The notes under the pieces are model-generated. The model saw nothing but the letters and a program-made list of their open reading frames with translations, was not told where the DNA came from and did no database searches. Shown here in pieces: positions 10,102 through 19,172 of a stretch of DNA of 64,000 nt. The stretch comes from Nevskia sp964451925 (GTDB lineage Bacteria; Pseudomonadota; Gammaproteobacteria; Nevskiales; Nevskiaceae), in assembly GCA_964451925.1 (NCBI GenBank), contig CAYVKA010000009.1:1-64000 (forward strand), read 5' to 3'. The position numbers were made by a program, and so were the translations under genes. The first letter of the stretch is position 1; every line of letters begins with the position of its first letter.

Positions 10102-10917
10102 TTAGCCGGCGCGGCGCAGCTCGGCCAGCACCGGCGCCGTGTCCGGGCGCAGGCCGCGCCACAGCAGGAAGGCCTCCGCCGCCTGCTCCACCAGCATGCC
10201 CAGGCCGTCGCTGCACGCGGCGGCGCCCTGCTCGCGCGCCCACTGCAGGAACGGCAGTGCGGCGGCGCCGTAGTTGAGGTCGTAGGCCAGCGCGCCCGGC
10301 GCCAGCAGACCCGCGGGAAGGCGCGGCGACTCGCCCTGGTGGCCGGCGGCGGTGGCGTTGAGGATCAGATCGTAGCGGTCGCCCTTGAGGGCGTAGTGGG
10401 TGCAGGGGCGGATCGGGCCGAGGGACTTGAAGGCCGCCGCCAGTTCCTCCGGCTTCCACGGGTTGCGCCCCGACACCACCAGCTCGGCCGGCTGTTCCGC
10501 CAGCAGCGGAGCGAGCAGGCCGCGCGTGGCGCCACCCGAGCCCAGCACCAGCAGGCGCTTGCCGGCGATGGCGGCGCCCAGGTTGTGGCGCAGGTCGCGC
10601 ACCAGGCCCACGCCGTCGGTGTTGTCGCCGTGCCAGCCGGCCTTGCCGCGCACCAGGGTGTTGACCGCGCCGGCGCGCTCGGCCCGCTCGCTATGACTCT
10701 CGCACAGCGCCACGGCGGCGGTCTTGTGCGGCAGCGTCAGGTTGAGGCCGGCATAGCCCTGGGCGTAAAGCCCGCACAGGTGCTCGTCCAGCTCCTCGGC
10801 CGACACCTCGATCTTCTCGTAGTGGATGCGCGCGCCGCTCTGCGCGGCGAACAGCGGATGGATGCGCGGCGACAGGCTGTGCGCGATGGGCTGACCCAAG
10901 ACCGCATAACGATCCAT
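10102..10917 (-). CDS. aroE: Shikimate dehydrogenase (NADP+)
   Basis: A 271-residue enzyme reducing 3-dehydroshikimate to shikimate in aromatic amino acid synthesis. Substrate-site features are SLSPRIH, the catalytic Lys in NLTLPHKT and the Asp in NTDGVGL; the dinucleotide loop is VLGSGGATRG. The C-terminal DGLGMLVEQAAEAFLLW is typical. It lies 5 bases after hemB on the same strand, so both are probably one transcript. Confidence 0.96.
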   Translation of the reverse strand: MDRYAVLGQPIAHSLSPRIHPLFAAQSGARIHYEKIEVSAEELDEHLCGLYAQGYAGLNLTLPHKTAAVALCESHSERAERAGAVNTLVRGKAGWHGDNTDGVGLVRDLRHNLGAAIAGKRLLVLGSGGATRGLLAPLLAEQPAELVVSGRNPWKPEELAAAFKSLGPIRPCTHYALKGDRYDLILNATAAGHQGESPRLPAGLLAPGALAYDLNYGAAALPFLQWAREQGAAACSDGLGMLVEQAAEAFLLWRGLRPDTAPVLAELRRAG

Positions 10918-10922
10918 GGGCT

Positions 10923-11918
10923 TCAGACGGGCCCTTCCGCCAGCCAGGCAGCGGCCTGCTTGGCGAAGTAGGTGAGGATCATGTCGGCGCCGGCGCGGCG
11001 CAGGCAGAGCAGCGATTCCATGATCACCTTGCGCTCGTCGAGCCAGCCGTTGGCGATGGCGGCGCGCAGCATGGCGTACTCGCCGCTGACCTGGTAGGCC
11101 GCCACCGGCACGCCGAAGCGGTCCTTGACCCGGCGGATGACGTCCAGATACGGCAGGCCGGGCTTGACCATGACGATGTCGGCGCCCTCCTCCAGGTCCA
11201 GCTCCACCTCGCGCAGCGCTTCGTCGGTGTTGGCCGGGTCCATCTGGTAGGTGCGCTTGTCACCCTTCAGCGCCACCTTGGTGCCGACCGCGTCGCGGAA
11301 CGGGCCGTAATAGGCGCTGGCGTACTTGGCGGCGTAGGACAGGATCACGGCGTTCTTCTGGCCGTCGCGTTCCAGCACCTGGCGCACCGCGCCGACGCGG
11401 CCGTCCATCATGTCGGAAGGCGCCAGCACGTCGGCGCCGGCGCGGGCCAGCACCAGCGCCTGCTTGCGCAGCGCCTCGACGGTGACGTCGTTGTCGACGT
11501 AGCCGGAGGCGTCGAGCACGCCGTCGTGGCCGTGGCTGGTATAAGGATCAAGGGCGATGTCGACGATCACGCCCAGCCCCGGGCAGGCCGACTTGACCGC
11601 CTTGATGGCGCGCGGGATCAGCCCCTCCGGGTTGAGCGCCTCGCTGCCCTGCTCGTTCTTCAGCTCCGGCGGGATCACCGGGAACAGCGCCACGGCGGCG
11701 ATCCCCAGCTTCTGCAGCTCGGCGCATTCCCGCGCCAGCTCCTGCAGGTCGAGGCGGCTCTGGCCCGGCATGGAGGCGATGGCGCCCTTCAACGGGCCTT
11801 CGGCCACGAACAGCGGCTGGATCAGCTGCGCCGGGGCCAGGCGGGTTTCACGCACCAGGGCGCGGACGAATTCGGCGCTGCGCAGGCGGCGCGGACGGGT
11901 CTGTGGGAAAGCGGTCAC
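10923..11918 (-). CDS. hemB: Delta-aminolevulinic acid dehydratase (porphobilinogen synthase)
   Basis: A 331-residue TIM-barrel enzyme joining two 5-aminolevulinate molecules in haem and cobalamin synthesis. The two active-site lysines are visible in ILSYAAKYASAYYGPFRDA and in MVKPGLPYLDVIRR (Schiff base). DVLAPSDMMDGRVGA lacks the cysteine cluster of zinc-type enzymes, suggesting a Mg-dependent form (inference). It begins about 180 bases from the divergent ECF sigma gene and leads into aroE. Confidence 0.97.
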   Translation of the reverse strand: MTAFPQTRPRRLRSAEFVRALVRETRLAPAQLIQPLFVAEGPLKGAIASMPGQSRLDLQELARECAELQKLGIAAVALFPVIPPELKNEQGSEALNPEGLIPRAIKAVKSACPGLGVIVDIALDPYTSHGHDGVLDASGYVDNDVTVEALRKQALVLARAGADVLAPSDMMDGRVGAVRQVLERDGQKNAVILSYAAKYASAYYGPFRDAVGTKVALKGDKRTYQMDPANTDEALREVELDLEEGADIVMVKPGLPYLDVIRRVKDRFGVPVAAYQVSGEYAMLRAAIANGWLDERKVIMESLLCLRRAGADMILTYFAKQAAAWLAEGPV

Positions 11919-12098
11919 GGGTAGGAAACTCGCGGACGGAAAATACCGGGCAATTATAGGCCGCGGGCAGCGCCGGAGCGGATTTCAGCACCGGCGCTGC
12001 AACCAAAATGCCTTCAGGCACGTATCGGCGACCAGCCGGCGGGGGCCTTGCTATCATCGGGCTTCGCAACCGGGCCCAGCGACAACACTTCCAACGCA

Positions 12099-12689
12099 AT
12101 GAGCTCCGCCACCGCCGAACCGGAACGCCTGACCCAATTGCTCGCCGCCGTCAGCGGCGGGGACCAGCGCGCCTTCGCCCAGCTGTACGAAAGCTGCAGC
12201 GCGCATCTGTTCGGCCTGCTGTTGCGTATTTTGCAACGACGGGACTGGGCGGAAGAGGCCTTGCAGGATTGCTTCCTGAAGGTGTGGCAGAAATCGGAAA
12301 CCTATGAACCGTCGCGGGGCACGCCGCTGACCTGGCTCTCCACCATCGCCCGCTACCGTGCGCTGGACCTGTTGCGCATGAAGCGGCCGGAAGTGGAGAT
12401 GCCGGAGGAAGGCGAGGAGCCGCCGATGAGCATGGCCGATCCGGGTCAGGATCCGGTGGACGGCGCCATTGAAGGCGAAGGCATCGGCAGGCTGCGCGAG
12501 TGCATGCGCGGCCTGCAGGACGAGCAGCGCAGGAGCGTGCTGCTGGCGTATTACGAGGGCTATACCCACCAGGAGTTGGCGCAGGCGATGGGCGCGCCGC
12601 TGGGTACGGTGAAGAGTTGGGTGCGGCGCGGCCTGTCGCGCCTGCGCGACTGCCTTGAGGCGGTGGGTGCGGTGATGGAGAAGTCATGA
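12099..12689 (+). CDS. ECF-type RNA polymerase sigma factor
   Basis: A 196-residue sigma-70 family factor of the extracytoplasmic type. Region 2 is seen in FAQLYESCSAHLFGLLLRIL with DWAEEALQDCFLKVWQ, and in LTWLSTIARYRALDLLR. Region 4 has the helix-turn-helix YYEGYTHQELAQAMGAPLGT followed by VKSWVRRGLSRLRDCL. The start MSSATAEPERL was chosen over an upstream in-frame ATG because it matches typical length. Its stop overlaps the next gene, an anti-sigma factor, by 4 bases, the standard regulator pair. Confidence 0.95.
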   Translation: MSSATAEPERLTQLLAAVSGGDQRAFAQLYESCSAHLFGLLLRILQRRDWAEEALQDCFLKVWQKSETYEPSRGTPLTWLSTIARYRALDLLRMKRPEVEMPEEGEEPPMSMADPGQDPVDGAIEGEGIGRLRECMRGLQDEQRRSVLLAYYEGYTHQELAQAMGAPLGTVKSWVRRGLSRLRDCLEAVGAVMEKS

Positions 12690-13447
12690 AGGTGCTGAAT
12701 GCCAAGTTGCGCAGGATGCTGGCGGCCGAGTACGTGCTCGGCACGCTGCGCGGTCCGGCGCGCCGGCGTTTCGAGCGCCTGGCGCGCACCGATGCGGAGC
12801 TGCGCACCGAACAGTATTTCTGGGAGACGCGGCTGGGCCGCCTGGCGCGCACGGTCAAGCCGGTGACGCCGGCGCCGACGGTGTGGCTGTCGCTGCAGCA
12901 GCGTATCGCGGCGGGCAACACGGTGCCGCTGCGCCGCCCCGCCCCCGCCGAACCCAAGCCGGTACCGATGTGGCGCATCTGGGCCGGCATGGCTGCCGCC
13001 GCCGCGGTGGTGGCGGTGGTGATGATCAGCCAGCGCAACGGCGTGCCGGGCGCGCCCGCGACTGCGCCCGCGCCGGTGGCGCAGGCACCGCAGGCACCGC
13101 TGCCACCGGCGGCGCCGGTCTACGTGGCGCAGCTCAAGGTGCCGGACTCGACCATGCAGTGGACGGTGAGCCTGTCGCCCGACAAGGGCCAAATGACGGT
13201 GGCCGCCGCCGGCGACTACCCCCAGCTGGGCCAGCACAGCATGGAGCTGTGGTGGATCTCGCCACAGGGCCCGGTGGCGCTGGGCCTGCTGCCGGTGCAG
13301 GGCCAGGGCAGCATGACGCTGCCGCGGGAACTGAGCGCACAGGGCGGCATCACGCTGGCCGTGAGCCTGGAGCCGCAGGGCGGCTCGCCCACCGGCAAGC
13401 CGACCGGTCCGGTGCTGACTTCGGGAGCGGCGGTGCAAGCGGCCTAA
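12686..13447 (+). CDS. Anti-sigma factor, RskA-like
   Basis: A 253-residue membrane protein. The N-terminal ~95 residues (AAEYVLGTLRGPARRRFERLAR) are the cytoplasmic sigma-binding part of the RskA/anti-sigma-K type. A single membrane helix lies at about residues 96-113 (IWAGMAAAAAVVAVVMI). A Pro/Ala linker leads to a periplasmic domain with WTVSLSPDKGQMTV and HSMELWWISPQGP, the conserved RskA C-terminal pattern. No zinc-binding HxxxCxxC is present. Coupled to the sigma factor by a 4-base overlap. Confidence 0.92.
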   Translation: MKVLNAKLRRMLAAEYVLGTLRGPARRRFERLARTDAELRTEQYFWETRLGRLARTVKPVTPAPTVWLSLQQRIAAGNTVPLRRPAPAEPKPVPMWRIWAGMAAAAAVVAVVMISQRNGVPGAPATAPAPVAQAPQAPLPPAAPVYVAQLKVPDSTMQWTVSLSPDKGQMTVAAAGDYPQLGQHSMELWWISPQGPVALGLLPVQGQGSMTLPRELSAQGGITLAVSLEPQGGSPTGKPTGPVLTSGAAVQAA

Positions 13448-13487
13448 GGCCGGGCCTGGTGATCGCCGGCGCTCGCAATTCAGCGGG

Positions 13488-13540
13488 GGTAGGTTGAGGT
13501 GAGCGCAAACGAACCCCAACGTTTTCGACTCACCCCGACC
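13488..13540. repeat. GTAGGTTGRG-type intergenic inverted repeat between convergent genes
   Basis: Between the anti-sigma gene and the convergent hydrolase, GTAGGTTGAGGTGAGCGCAA is followed by CCCCAACG and then CTCACCCCGACC, giving an imperfect inverted repeat that runs into the end of the hydrolase gene. It resembles the GTAGGTTGGGTTGAGCG-type elements often seen between proteobacterial genes. A terminator role is plausible but unproven. Confidence 0.35.
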
Positions 13541-14471
13541 CGACTGAATGCTGCCCCATCCAGGCCAGCAAGTCCGCCGTCACCTGCTCCCGGCACGGCG
13601 CCACTTCGTTGAGCAACTCGTGCCGCCCGCCTTCATAGATTTTGACCGTGACGTCTTTCAACCCCGCCGAGCGGTAGGCCTGCGCCAGTAATTCCGGCCC
13701 GCGCCGGCCGCCGCTGACCGCGTCGTCACTGCCGGCGATGAGCAGCACCGGCAAATCCTTGGGAATGCGCGCCAGCCGCTGCGCGTCGCGCAGCACCGCG
13801 CCGGCATCGAGCAGGCTGGCCCACAACGCCGCGCTGCAACGGAAGCCGCACCAGGGGTCGGCGACATACCGGTCCACTTCGACGGGATCGCGCGACAACC
13901 AGTCGGCCGGGGTGCGCGCCGGCGCAAATTTCTTGTTGAAGGCCTTGAACGACAGCGCCTCAGCCAGCGCGCTGCGATGGCGCGCGCCGAGCAGCATGCC
14001 TTCCAGCTTCAGCAACAGGGCCCCCACCGCCCGGGTTGCGCCCATATCGCCGGTGGTGGCCGAAAGGATCACCCCCGCCAGCCCGTCCCCGTGCGCAACC
14101 AGGTAGTGCTGGCTGAGGAACGAGCCCATGCTGTGGCCGAACAGGAACAGCGGCCGGCCGGCCTGCTCCTGCTGCGCCTTCTGGCGGACCCGGTGCAGCC
14201 CGTCCAGGGCGTAGCTCCAGCCGTCACGGTCGGCGAAATGACCGAGTTCGCCGGCGCCGCGCGCGCTGCGGCCGTGACCCGGCCAGTCCAGCGCGTAGAC
14301 GGCCCAGCCGGCCGTGTTGGCCGCCTGCGCCAGACGCGCGTAGCGCGCGCCATGCTCGGCCATGCCGTGCGCCACCAGCAGCGTGGCGCGACAGGGCCCG
14401 GGCGGCAGCCAGCGGTGCACGTGGATCGCCCGGCCGTCGGACATCTGCAACTGGAATCCGTCTTCGCTCAT
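13530..14471 (-). CDS. Alpha/beta hydrolase, monoglyceride lipase-like
   Basis: A 313-residue serine hydrolase. HGMAEHGARYARLAQ near residue 36 is the oxyanion region typical of monoacylglycerol lipases. The nucleophile is in LFGHSMGSFLSQHY (about residues 108-121), the acid in IAGSDDAVSG and the His in EGGRHELLNE. No signal peptide, so cytoplasmic. It diverges from glpK with a 53-base gap. A lipase releasing glycerol beside a glycerol kinase is a sensible functional pairing (inference). Lysophospholipase is an alternative annotation. Confidence 0.88.
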   Translation of the reverse strand: MSEDGFQLQMSDGRAIHVHRWLPPGPCRATLLVAHGMAEHGARYARLAQAANTAGWAVYALDWPGHGRSARGAGELGHFADRDGWSYALDGLHRVRQKAQQEQAGRPLFLFGHSMGSFLSQHYLVAHGDGLAGVILSATTGDMGATRAVGALLLKLEGMLLGARHRSALAEALSFKAFNKKFAPARTPADWLSRDPVEVDRYVADPWCGFRCSAALWASLLDAGAVLRDAQRLARIPKDLPVLLIAGSDDAVSGGRRGPELLAQAYRSAGLKDVTVKIYEGGRHELLNEVAPCREQVTADLLAWMGQHSVGSG

Positions 14472-14524
14472 CGGTAAGGTCTCTGTATCTTGGTGCGACT
14501 ATAAAGCAGGCCGGGGAGAATCCG

Positions 14525-16009
14525 ATGAAGCAGACCGCGTTGCTCGCCATCGACCAGGGCACCACCAGCACCCGCGCCATCGTCTTCGGCCGCGACGGTT
14601 CGCGCCGCGCGGTGGCGCAGCGCGAATTGCCGCAGTCCTATCCGCAATCCGGCTGGGTCGAGCACGACGCGCAGCGCATCTGGGACGACGTGCTGGCCTG
14701 CGTGCGGGAAGCCCTGGGCACGGCGGGACTCGGCGCGGCGGACATCGCCAGCATCGGCATCACCAACCAGCGCGAAACCACGGTGCTGTGGGAACGTGCC
14801 AGCGGGCGCCCGATCCATCCGGCCATCGTCTGGCAGGACCGCCGCACCGCCGACTGGTGCCGTGCCCACAGCAGCGCCGAGCGCGAGCGCTGGCTGCAGC
14901 ACAAGACCGGCCTGCTGCTCGATCCGTATTTCTCCGCCACCAAGATCGCCTGGATCCTCGACCACGTGCCCGGCGCGCGGGCGCGCGCCGAGCGCGGCGA
15001 ACTGGCCTTCGGCACCATCGACAGCTGGCTGCTGTGGCAGCTCAGCGACGGCCGGCTGCACGCCACCGACGCCAGCAATGCCTCGCGCACGCTGCTCTAT
15101 AACCTGCACACCCAGGACTGGGACGCGGAGCTGCTGGCGTTCTTCGGCGTGCCGCGGCAACTGCTGCCGCAGGTGCGCGACAGCGCGGCGGACTACGGCA
15201 GCAGCGCGGCGCAGCTGTTCGGCGGCGCCATCCCGATCGGCGCGCTGGTGGGCGACCAGCAGTCCGCCACCGTCGGCCAGGCCTGCTTCAAGCCGGGCAT
15301 GATCAAGAGCACCTACGGCACCGGCTGCTTCCTGGTGCTCAATACCGGCGACGATGCCGCGCAGTCGCGCCACCGCCTGCTCAACACCGTGGCCTACCGC
15401 CTCGGCGGGCACACCACGCACGCGCTGGAAGGCAGCATTTTCGTCGCCGGCGCCGCGGTGCAGTGGCTGCGCGACGCGGTGCGCCTGATCGGCGCCGCCG
15501 GCGAGAGCGAGGCGCTGGCGCGCTCCATCCCCGACACGCAGGGGGTATACCTGGTACCGGCCTTCACCGGCCTGGGCGCGCCTTACTGGGATCCGCAGGC
15601 GCGCGGCGCCATCTTCGGCCTGACGCGCGACTCCGGCATCGCGCACATCGTGCGCGCGGCGCTGGAGTCGGTGTGCTACCAGACGCGTGACCTGCTCGAG
15701 GCGATGCGCCAGGACGCCATCGCGCCGACCGAGCTGCGCGTCGACGGCGGCATGGCGGTCAACGACTGGCTGATGCAGTTCCTCGCCGACATCCTGCGCA
15801 TCCCGGTGGTGCGCCCGCAGACGGTGGAAACCACCGCGCTGGGCGCGGCGCTGCTGGCCGGGCTGCAGGCCGGCATCTACGCCTCGCTGGAGGAGATCGG
15901 CGCCCTGTGGCGCCTCGACCGGCGCTTCGAGCCGGCGCTGGAGGCGGCGCGGGCCGACACGCTGTATGCCGGCTGGCGCGAAGCGGTGGCGCGGGTGTGC
16001 CGGCGCTAG
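14525..16009 (+). CDS. glpK: Glycerol kinase
   Basis: A 494-residue FGGY-family kinase making glycerol-3-phosphate. It opens with the phosphate-binding AIDQGTTSTRAIVF, has the glycerol-site TNQRETTVLWE, and contains VGDQQSATVGQACF with KSTYGTGCFLVLNTG and GLGAPYWDPQARGA, all hallmarks of GlpK rather than other FGGY kinases. The ADP-site DGGMAVNDWLMQFLADIL is intact. GGGGAGAA precedes the ATG. No facilitator (glpF) or glpD is adjacent. Confidence 0.97.
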   Translation: MKQTALLAIDQGTTSTRAIVFGRDGSRRAVAQRELPQSYPQSGWVEHDAQRIWDDVLACVREALGTAGLGAADIASIGITNQRETTVLWERASGRPIHPAIVWQDRRTADWCRAHSSAERERWLQHKTGLLLDPYFSATKIAWILDHVPGARARAERGELAFGTIDSWLLWQLSDGRLHATDASNASRTLLYNLHTQDWDAELLAFFGVPRQLLPQVRDSAADYGSSAAQLFGGAIPIGALVGDQQSATVGQACFKPGMIKSTYGTGCFLVLNTGDDAAQSRHRLLNTVAYRLGGHTTHALEGSIFVAGAAVQWLRDAVRLIGAAGESEALARSIPDTQGVYLVPAFTGLGAPYWDPQARGAIFGLTRDSGIAHIVRAALESVCYQTRDLLEAMRQDAIAPTELRVDGGMAVNDWLMQFLADILRIPVVRPQTVETTALGAALLAGLQAGIYASLEEIGALWRLDRRFEPALEAARADTLYAGWREAVARVCRR

Positions 16010-16168
16010 TCTAGCGGGACGCCGTTTCCCACCGGCGTCAAACGCGCGCCTGCACGGCGGCAGGCGCCGCGCCGGCGCCACGCGCGGAGCAGACCCCTGC
16101 GGCAATTGGCCTGCCGCAGCTTGTCAATAGCGCTTAATTCCCCCCGCCCCTCGCTTGCGCAGCCTGAC

Positions 16169-16188
16169 GCAGGACGGTAACGTCCTGC
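16169..16188 (+). promoter_or_regulatory. Perfect hairpin with GUAA tetraloop just before trkA start
   Basis: GCAGGACG, GTAA, CGTCCTGC forms an 8-bp stem closed by a GNRA-type tetraloop and ends 3 bases before the GTG of trkA. The only Shine-Dalgarno-like AGGA (16171-16174) is inside the stem. This could control trkA translation. It is a sequence-level prediction only. Confidence 0.5.
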
Positions 16189-16191
16189 CCT

Positions 16192-17571
16192 GTGAAAATC
16201 GTCATCCTAGGGGCCGGCCAGGTCGGCACCACTCTCGCCGAAAACCTCGCCAGCGAAGCCAACGACATCACCGTCGTGGATTCGGATGCGCAGGCCCTGG
16301 CCAACCTGCAGGAGCGGCTCAACATCCGCACCGTGCTGGGGCACGCCTCGTACCCGGAGACGCTGCGCCGCGCCCAGGCCAACGACGCCGACATGATCAT
16401 CGCCGTCACCGAGAGCGACGAGACCAATATCCTGGCCTGCCGCATCGCGCAGACCCTGTTCCACACGCCGACCAAGATCGCGCGCGTGCGCGCCGCCGAG
16501 TATCTGGGCGAGGAGGACAAGCTGTTCCTGCCCGATGCGCTGTCGGTGGACATGCGCATCAGCCCGGAGCAGCTGGTCACCGACGCCATCGGCCGCCTGA
16601 TCGAGTACCCCGGGGCGCTGCAGGTGGTGGATTTCGCCGACGGCCGTGTGCGCCTGGTGGGCGTGCGCGCCTATTACGGCGGACCGCTGGTCGGCCGCCA
16701 GCTGAAGGAGCTGCCGTCGCACCTGCCGGCTGAGGTGGACGCGCGCGTCGCCGCCATCTACCGCCGCGGCAAGCCGATCCTGCCGGAAGGCGAAACGGTG
16801 ATCGAAGCCGAGGACGAAGTGTTCTTCGTCGCCGCGCGCGGCCACATTCCCAAGATCATGGCCGAGCTGCGCAAGCTCGACCGGCCGGTACGGCGCGTGA
16901 TGCTCGCCGGCGGCGGCAACATCGGCCTGCGCCTGGCGCGCGCGCTGTCGGACAAGGCGCAGGTGAAGATCATCGAGCGCAACCGCGAGCGGGCGCGCAA
17001 GCTGTCGGAAGAACTGAACCACGTGGTGGTGCTGGCCGGCGACGCCGCCAACGAATCGCTGCTGATGGAGGAGAACATCGAGGATGTCGATGTGTTCTGC
17101 GCCGTCACCAACGACGACGAGGCCAACATCCTTTCGGCCATGCTGGCCAAGCGGCTGGGCGCGCGCAAGGCGCTGTCGCTGATCAACCGCCTGGCCTACG
17201 TCGACCTGGTGGAAGGCGGCGCCATCGACATCGCCATCTCGCCGCAACAGGCCACCATCAGCGCGCTGCTGGCGCATGTGCGGCGCGGCGACGTGGTCAA
17301 GGTGCATTCGTTGCGCCGCGGCGCGGCGGAGGCGATCGAGGCGGTGGCGCACGGCGACCGCAGCAATTCCAAGGTGGTCGGGCGCCGCCTGGAGGAGATC
17401 AAGCTGCCGCCCGGCACCACCATCGGCGCCATCGTGCGCGGCGAGGAGGTGCTGATCGCCCACGGCGAGGTGATGGTCGAGGCCGAGGACCACGTCATCC
17501 TGTTCATCGTCGACAAGCGCAAGACCAAGGACGTGGAGAAGCTGTTCCAGGTCGGCCTGACGTTTATCTGA
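16192..17571 (+). CDS. trkA: Trk potassium uptake system, NAD-binding regulatory subunit TrkA
   Basis: A 459-residue peripheral membrane protein with two tandem RCK modules. The first Rossmann motif is MKIVILGAGQVGTTLAENL and the second VMLAGGGNIGLRLARAL (about residue 235); each is followed by a TrkA-C domain (GRQLKELPSHLP and GRRLEEIKLPPGT). It gates the TrkH channel by binding NAD/ATP. Start is GTG with a strong hairpin directly upstream. It is convergent with trkH, 12 bases apart. Confidence 0.97.
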   Translation: MKIVILGAGQVGTTLAENLASEANDITVVDSDAQALANLQERLNIRTVLGHASYPETLRRAQANDADMIIAVTESDETNILACRIAQTLFHTPTKIARVRAAEYLGEEDKLFLPDALSVDMRISPEQLVTDAIGRLIEYPGALQVVDFADGRVRLVGVRAYYGGPLVGRQLKELPSHLPAEVDARVAAIYRRGKPILPEGETVIEAEDEVFFVAARGHIPKIMAELRKLDRPVRRVMLAGGGNIGLRLARALSDKAQVKIIERNRERARKLSEELNHVVVLAGDAANESLLMEENIEDVDVFCAVTNDDEANILSAMLAKRLGARKALSLINRLAYVDLVEGGAIDIAISPQQATISALLAHVRRGDVVKVHSLRRGAAEAIEAVAHGDRSNSKVVGRRLEEIKLPPGTTIGAIVRGEEVLIAHGEVMVEAEDHVILFIVDKRKTKDVEKLFQVGLTFI

Positions 17572-17583
17572 AGCCGCCGGGTC

Positions 17584-19044
17584 TCACTCGCGCCAGAACG
17601 CCGGCGTCAGCGGCACCAGGATCACGAACAGCTCCAGCCGCCCCGCCAGCATGGCGAAGGTGCACACCCAGGTCTGGAATTCGTTGAACACCGCGAAGGT
17701 GTGCGAAGGGCCCGCGGCGCCGAGGCCGTGGGCGCCGTTGTTGATCATCGCCACCACCGCCGAGAAGGCGGTGAGAAAATCCACGCCGCTGGCGATCAGC
17801 AGCATGCTGAGCGCGATGACGGTAATGGTGTAGAGGTGCACGAAACTGAACACCGACAGCACCGCACGCTCGCTCACCGCCTGGCCGCCGACCTTGAGCG
17901 TCTGCACCGCGGTGGGATGCACCAGGCCGTACAGCTCGCCGGCGCTCTGCTTGAACAGGATCAGCGTGCGGATCATCTTGATGCCGCCGCCGGTGGAACC
18001 GGCCGACGCGGTGACACAGGACAGCAGCAGCATCCACAGGCAGGCGAACAGCGGCCAGCGCGCGTAGTCCAGGCTGACCAGGCCGCAATTGGTGACCACC
18101 GAGACCAGGTTGAAGCCGACGTGGCGCAGCGCGGTCCAGTAGCTGGGATAGATGTGCTGGTGCCAGATGTACCCGGCCAGCAGCACGCAGCTGGCCACCA
18201 CCACCAGCAGCAGCGCGCGCGCCTCGGCGTCGCGCCGGTAGATCTTCAGGCTGTTGCCGCGCCAGGCGCTGTAGTGGGTGGCGAAGTTGATGGCGGCCAG
18301 CAGCATGAACACGATCAGCACCAGCTCGACCAGCGGCGAGTTGTAGTAGCCGATGCTGGCGTCGTGGGTGGAAAAGCCGCTCAGCGACAGCGCCGAAAAG
18401 GCATGGCATACCGCGTCGAACCAGTTCATCCCGGCCAGGCGCAGCAGCAGCATGCAGGCGGCGGTGAGGCCGATATAGATCAGCCACAGCGAGCGCGCGG
18501 TCTGCACGAAGCGCGGCGTCAGGCGGCTGTCCTTGATCGGCCCGGTGGCCTCGGCGCGGTACACCTGCATGCCGCCGATGCCGAGCAGCGGCAGCACCGC
18601 CATGCCCAGCATGATGATGCCCAGGCCGCCGAGCCAGCACAGCTCATGGCGCCACAGGTTCACCGCATGGGGCAGGTGGTCGATGCCGCTGAGCGTGGTG
18701 GCGCCGCTGGTGGTGACGGCGGACATGGCCTCGAAATAGGCGCGGGTGAAACCCAGTTCGGGGAGCGCCAGCAGCAGCGGCAGCGTGGCCGAGGCGGCGG
18801 TGAGCACCCAGGCCAGCGCCACCAGCAGGTAGCCGTCGCGCGATTTCAGCTCGCGCGCGAACGGGCGGGTGAAGCGCCACAGCGCCAGGCCGACCAGCAG
18901 GTCGGCCGCCGCCGACAGCACGAACGGCCGCAGCGCGCCGTCGCCGTAAAGCACGGCGGCGCCGATCGGCAGCGCATAGGCCGCGCCGAAGGCCGTCAGC
19001 AGCAGGCCCAGCGGGTTGGCGATGCAGAGTAGGTCCTTGAACAA
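17584..19044 (-). CDS. trkH: Trk potassium uptake protein TrkH
   Basis: A 486-residue inner-membrane K+ channel subunit with about ten membrane helices in four MPM repeats. Selectivity-filter-like segments are SAVTTSGATTLSGIDHLP, DAVCHAFSALSLSGFSTHD, ASAGSTGGGIKMIR and SAVVAMINNGAHGLG. The length equals that of E. coli TrkH/TrkG. It faces trkA with stops 12 bases apart. Its start is about 130 bases from the divergent SnoaL-like gene. Confidence 0.96.
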   Translation of the reverse strand: MFKDLLCIANPLGLLLTAFGAAYALPIGAAVLYGDGALRPFVLSAAADLLVGLALWRFTRPFARELKSRDGYLLVALAWVLTAASATLPLLLALPELGFTRAYFEAMSAVTTSGATTLSGIDHLPHAVNLWRHELCWLGGLGIIMLGMAVLPLLGIGGMQVYRAEATGPIKDSRLTPRFVQTARSLWLIYIGLTAACMLLLRLAGMNWFDAVCHAFSALSLSGFSTHDASIGYYNSPLVELVLIVFMLLAAINFATHYSAWRGNSLKIYRRDAEARALLLVVVASCVLLAGYIWHQHIYPSYWTALRHVGFNLVSVVTNCGLVSLDYARWPLFACLWMLLLSCVTASAGSTGGGIKMIRTLILFKQSAGELYGLVHPTAVQTLKVGGQAVSERAVLSVFSFVHLYTITVIALSMLLIASGVDFLTAFSAVVAMINNGAHGLGAAGPSHTFAVFNEFQTWVCTFAMLAGRLELFVILVPLTPAFWRE

Positions 19045-19172
19045 GCGATACTTCCCGAATTTCCAGCAGAGTCCCCCGCGCGCAGTTTACACGCGCCGCG
19101 CCGGCCCCACGCCGTTGTGCGGCGGCCGCCGCCTGTGCCAGAGTCATACCGTACCCGCCCCTGGAATACGCC

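Noticed and set aside
17701..19032. 443-residue plus-strand frame opposite trkH
   Set aside because: Gln/His/Arg-rich antisense translation of trkH with no recognisable domain.
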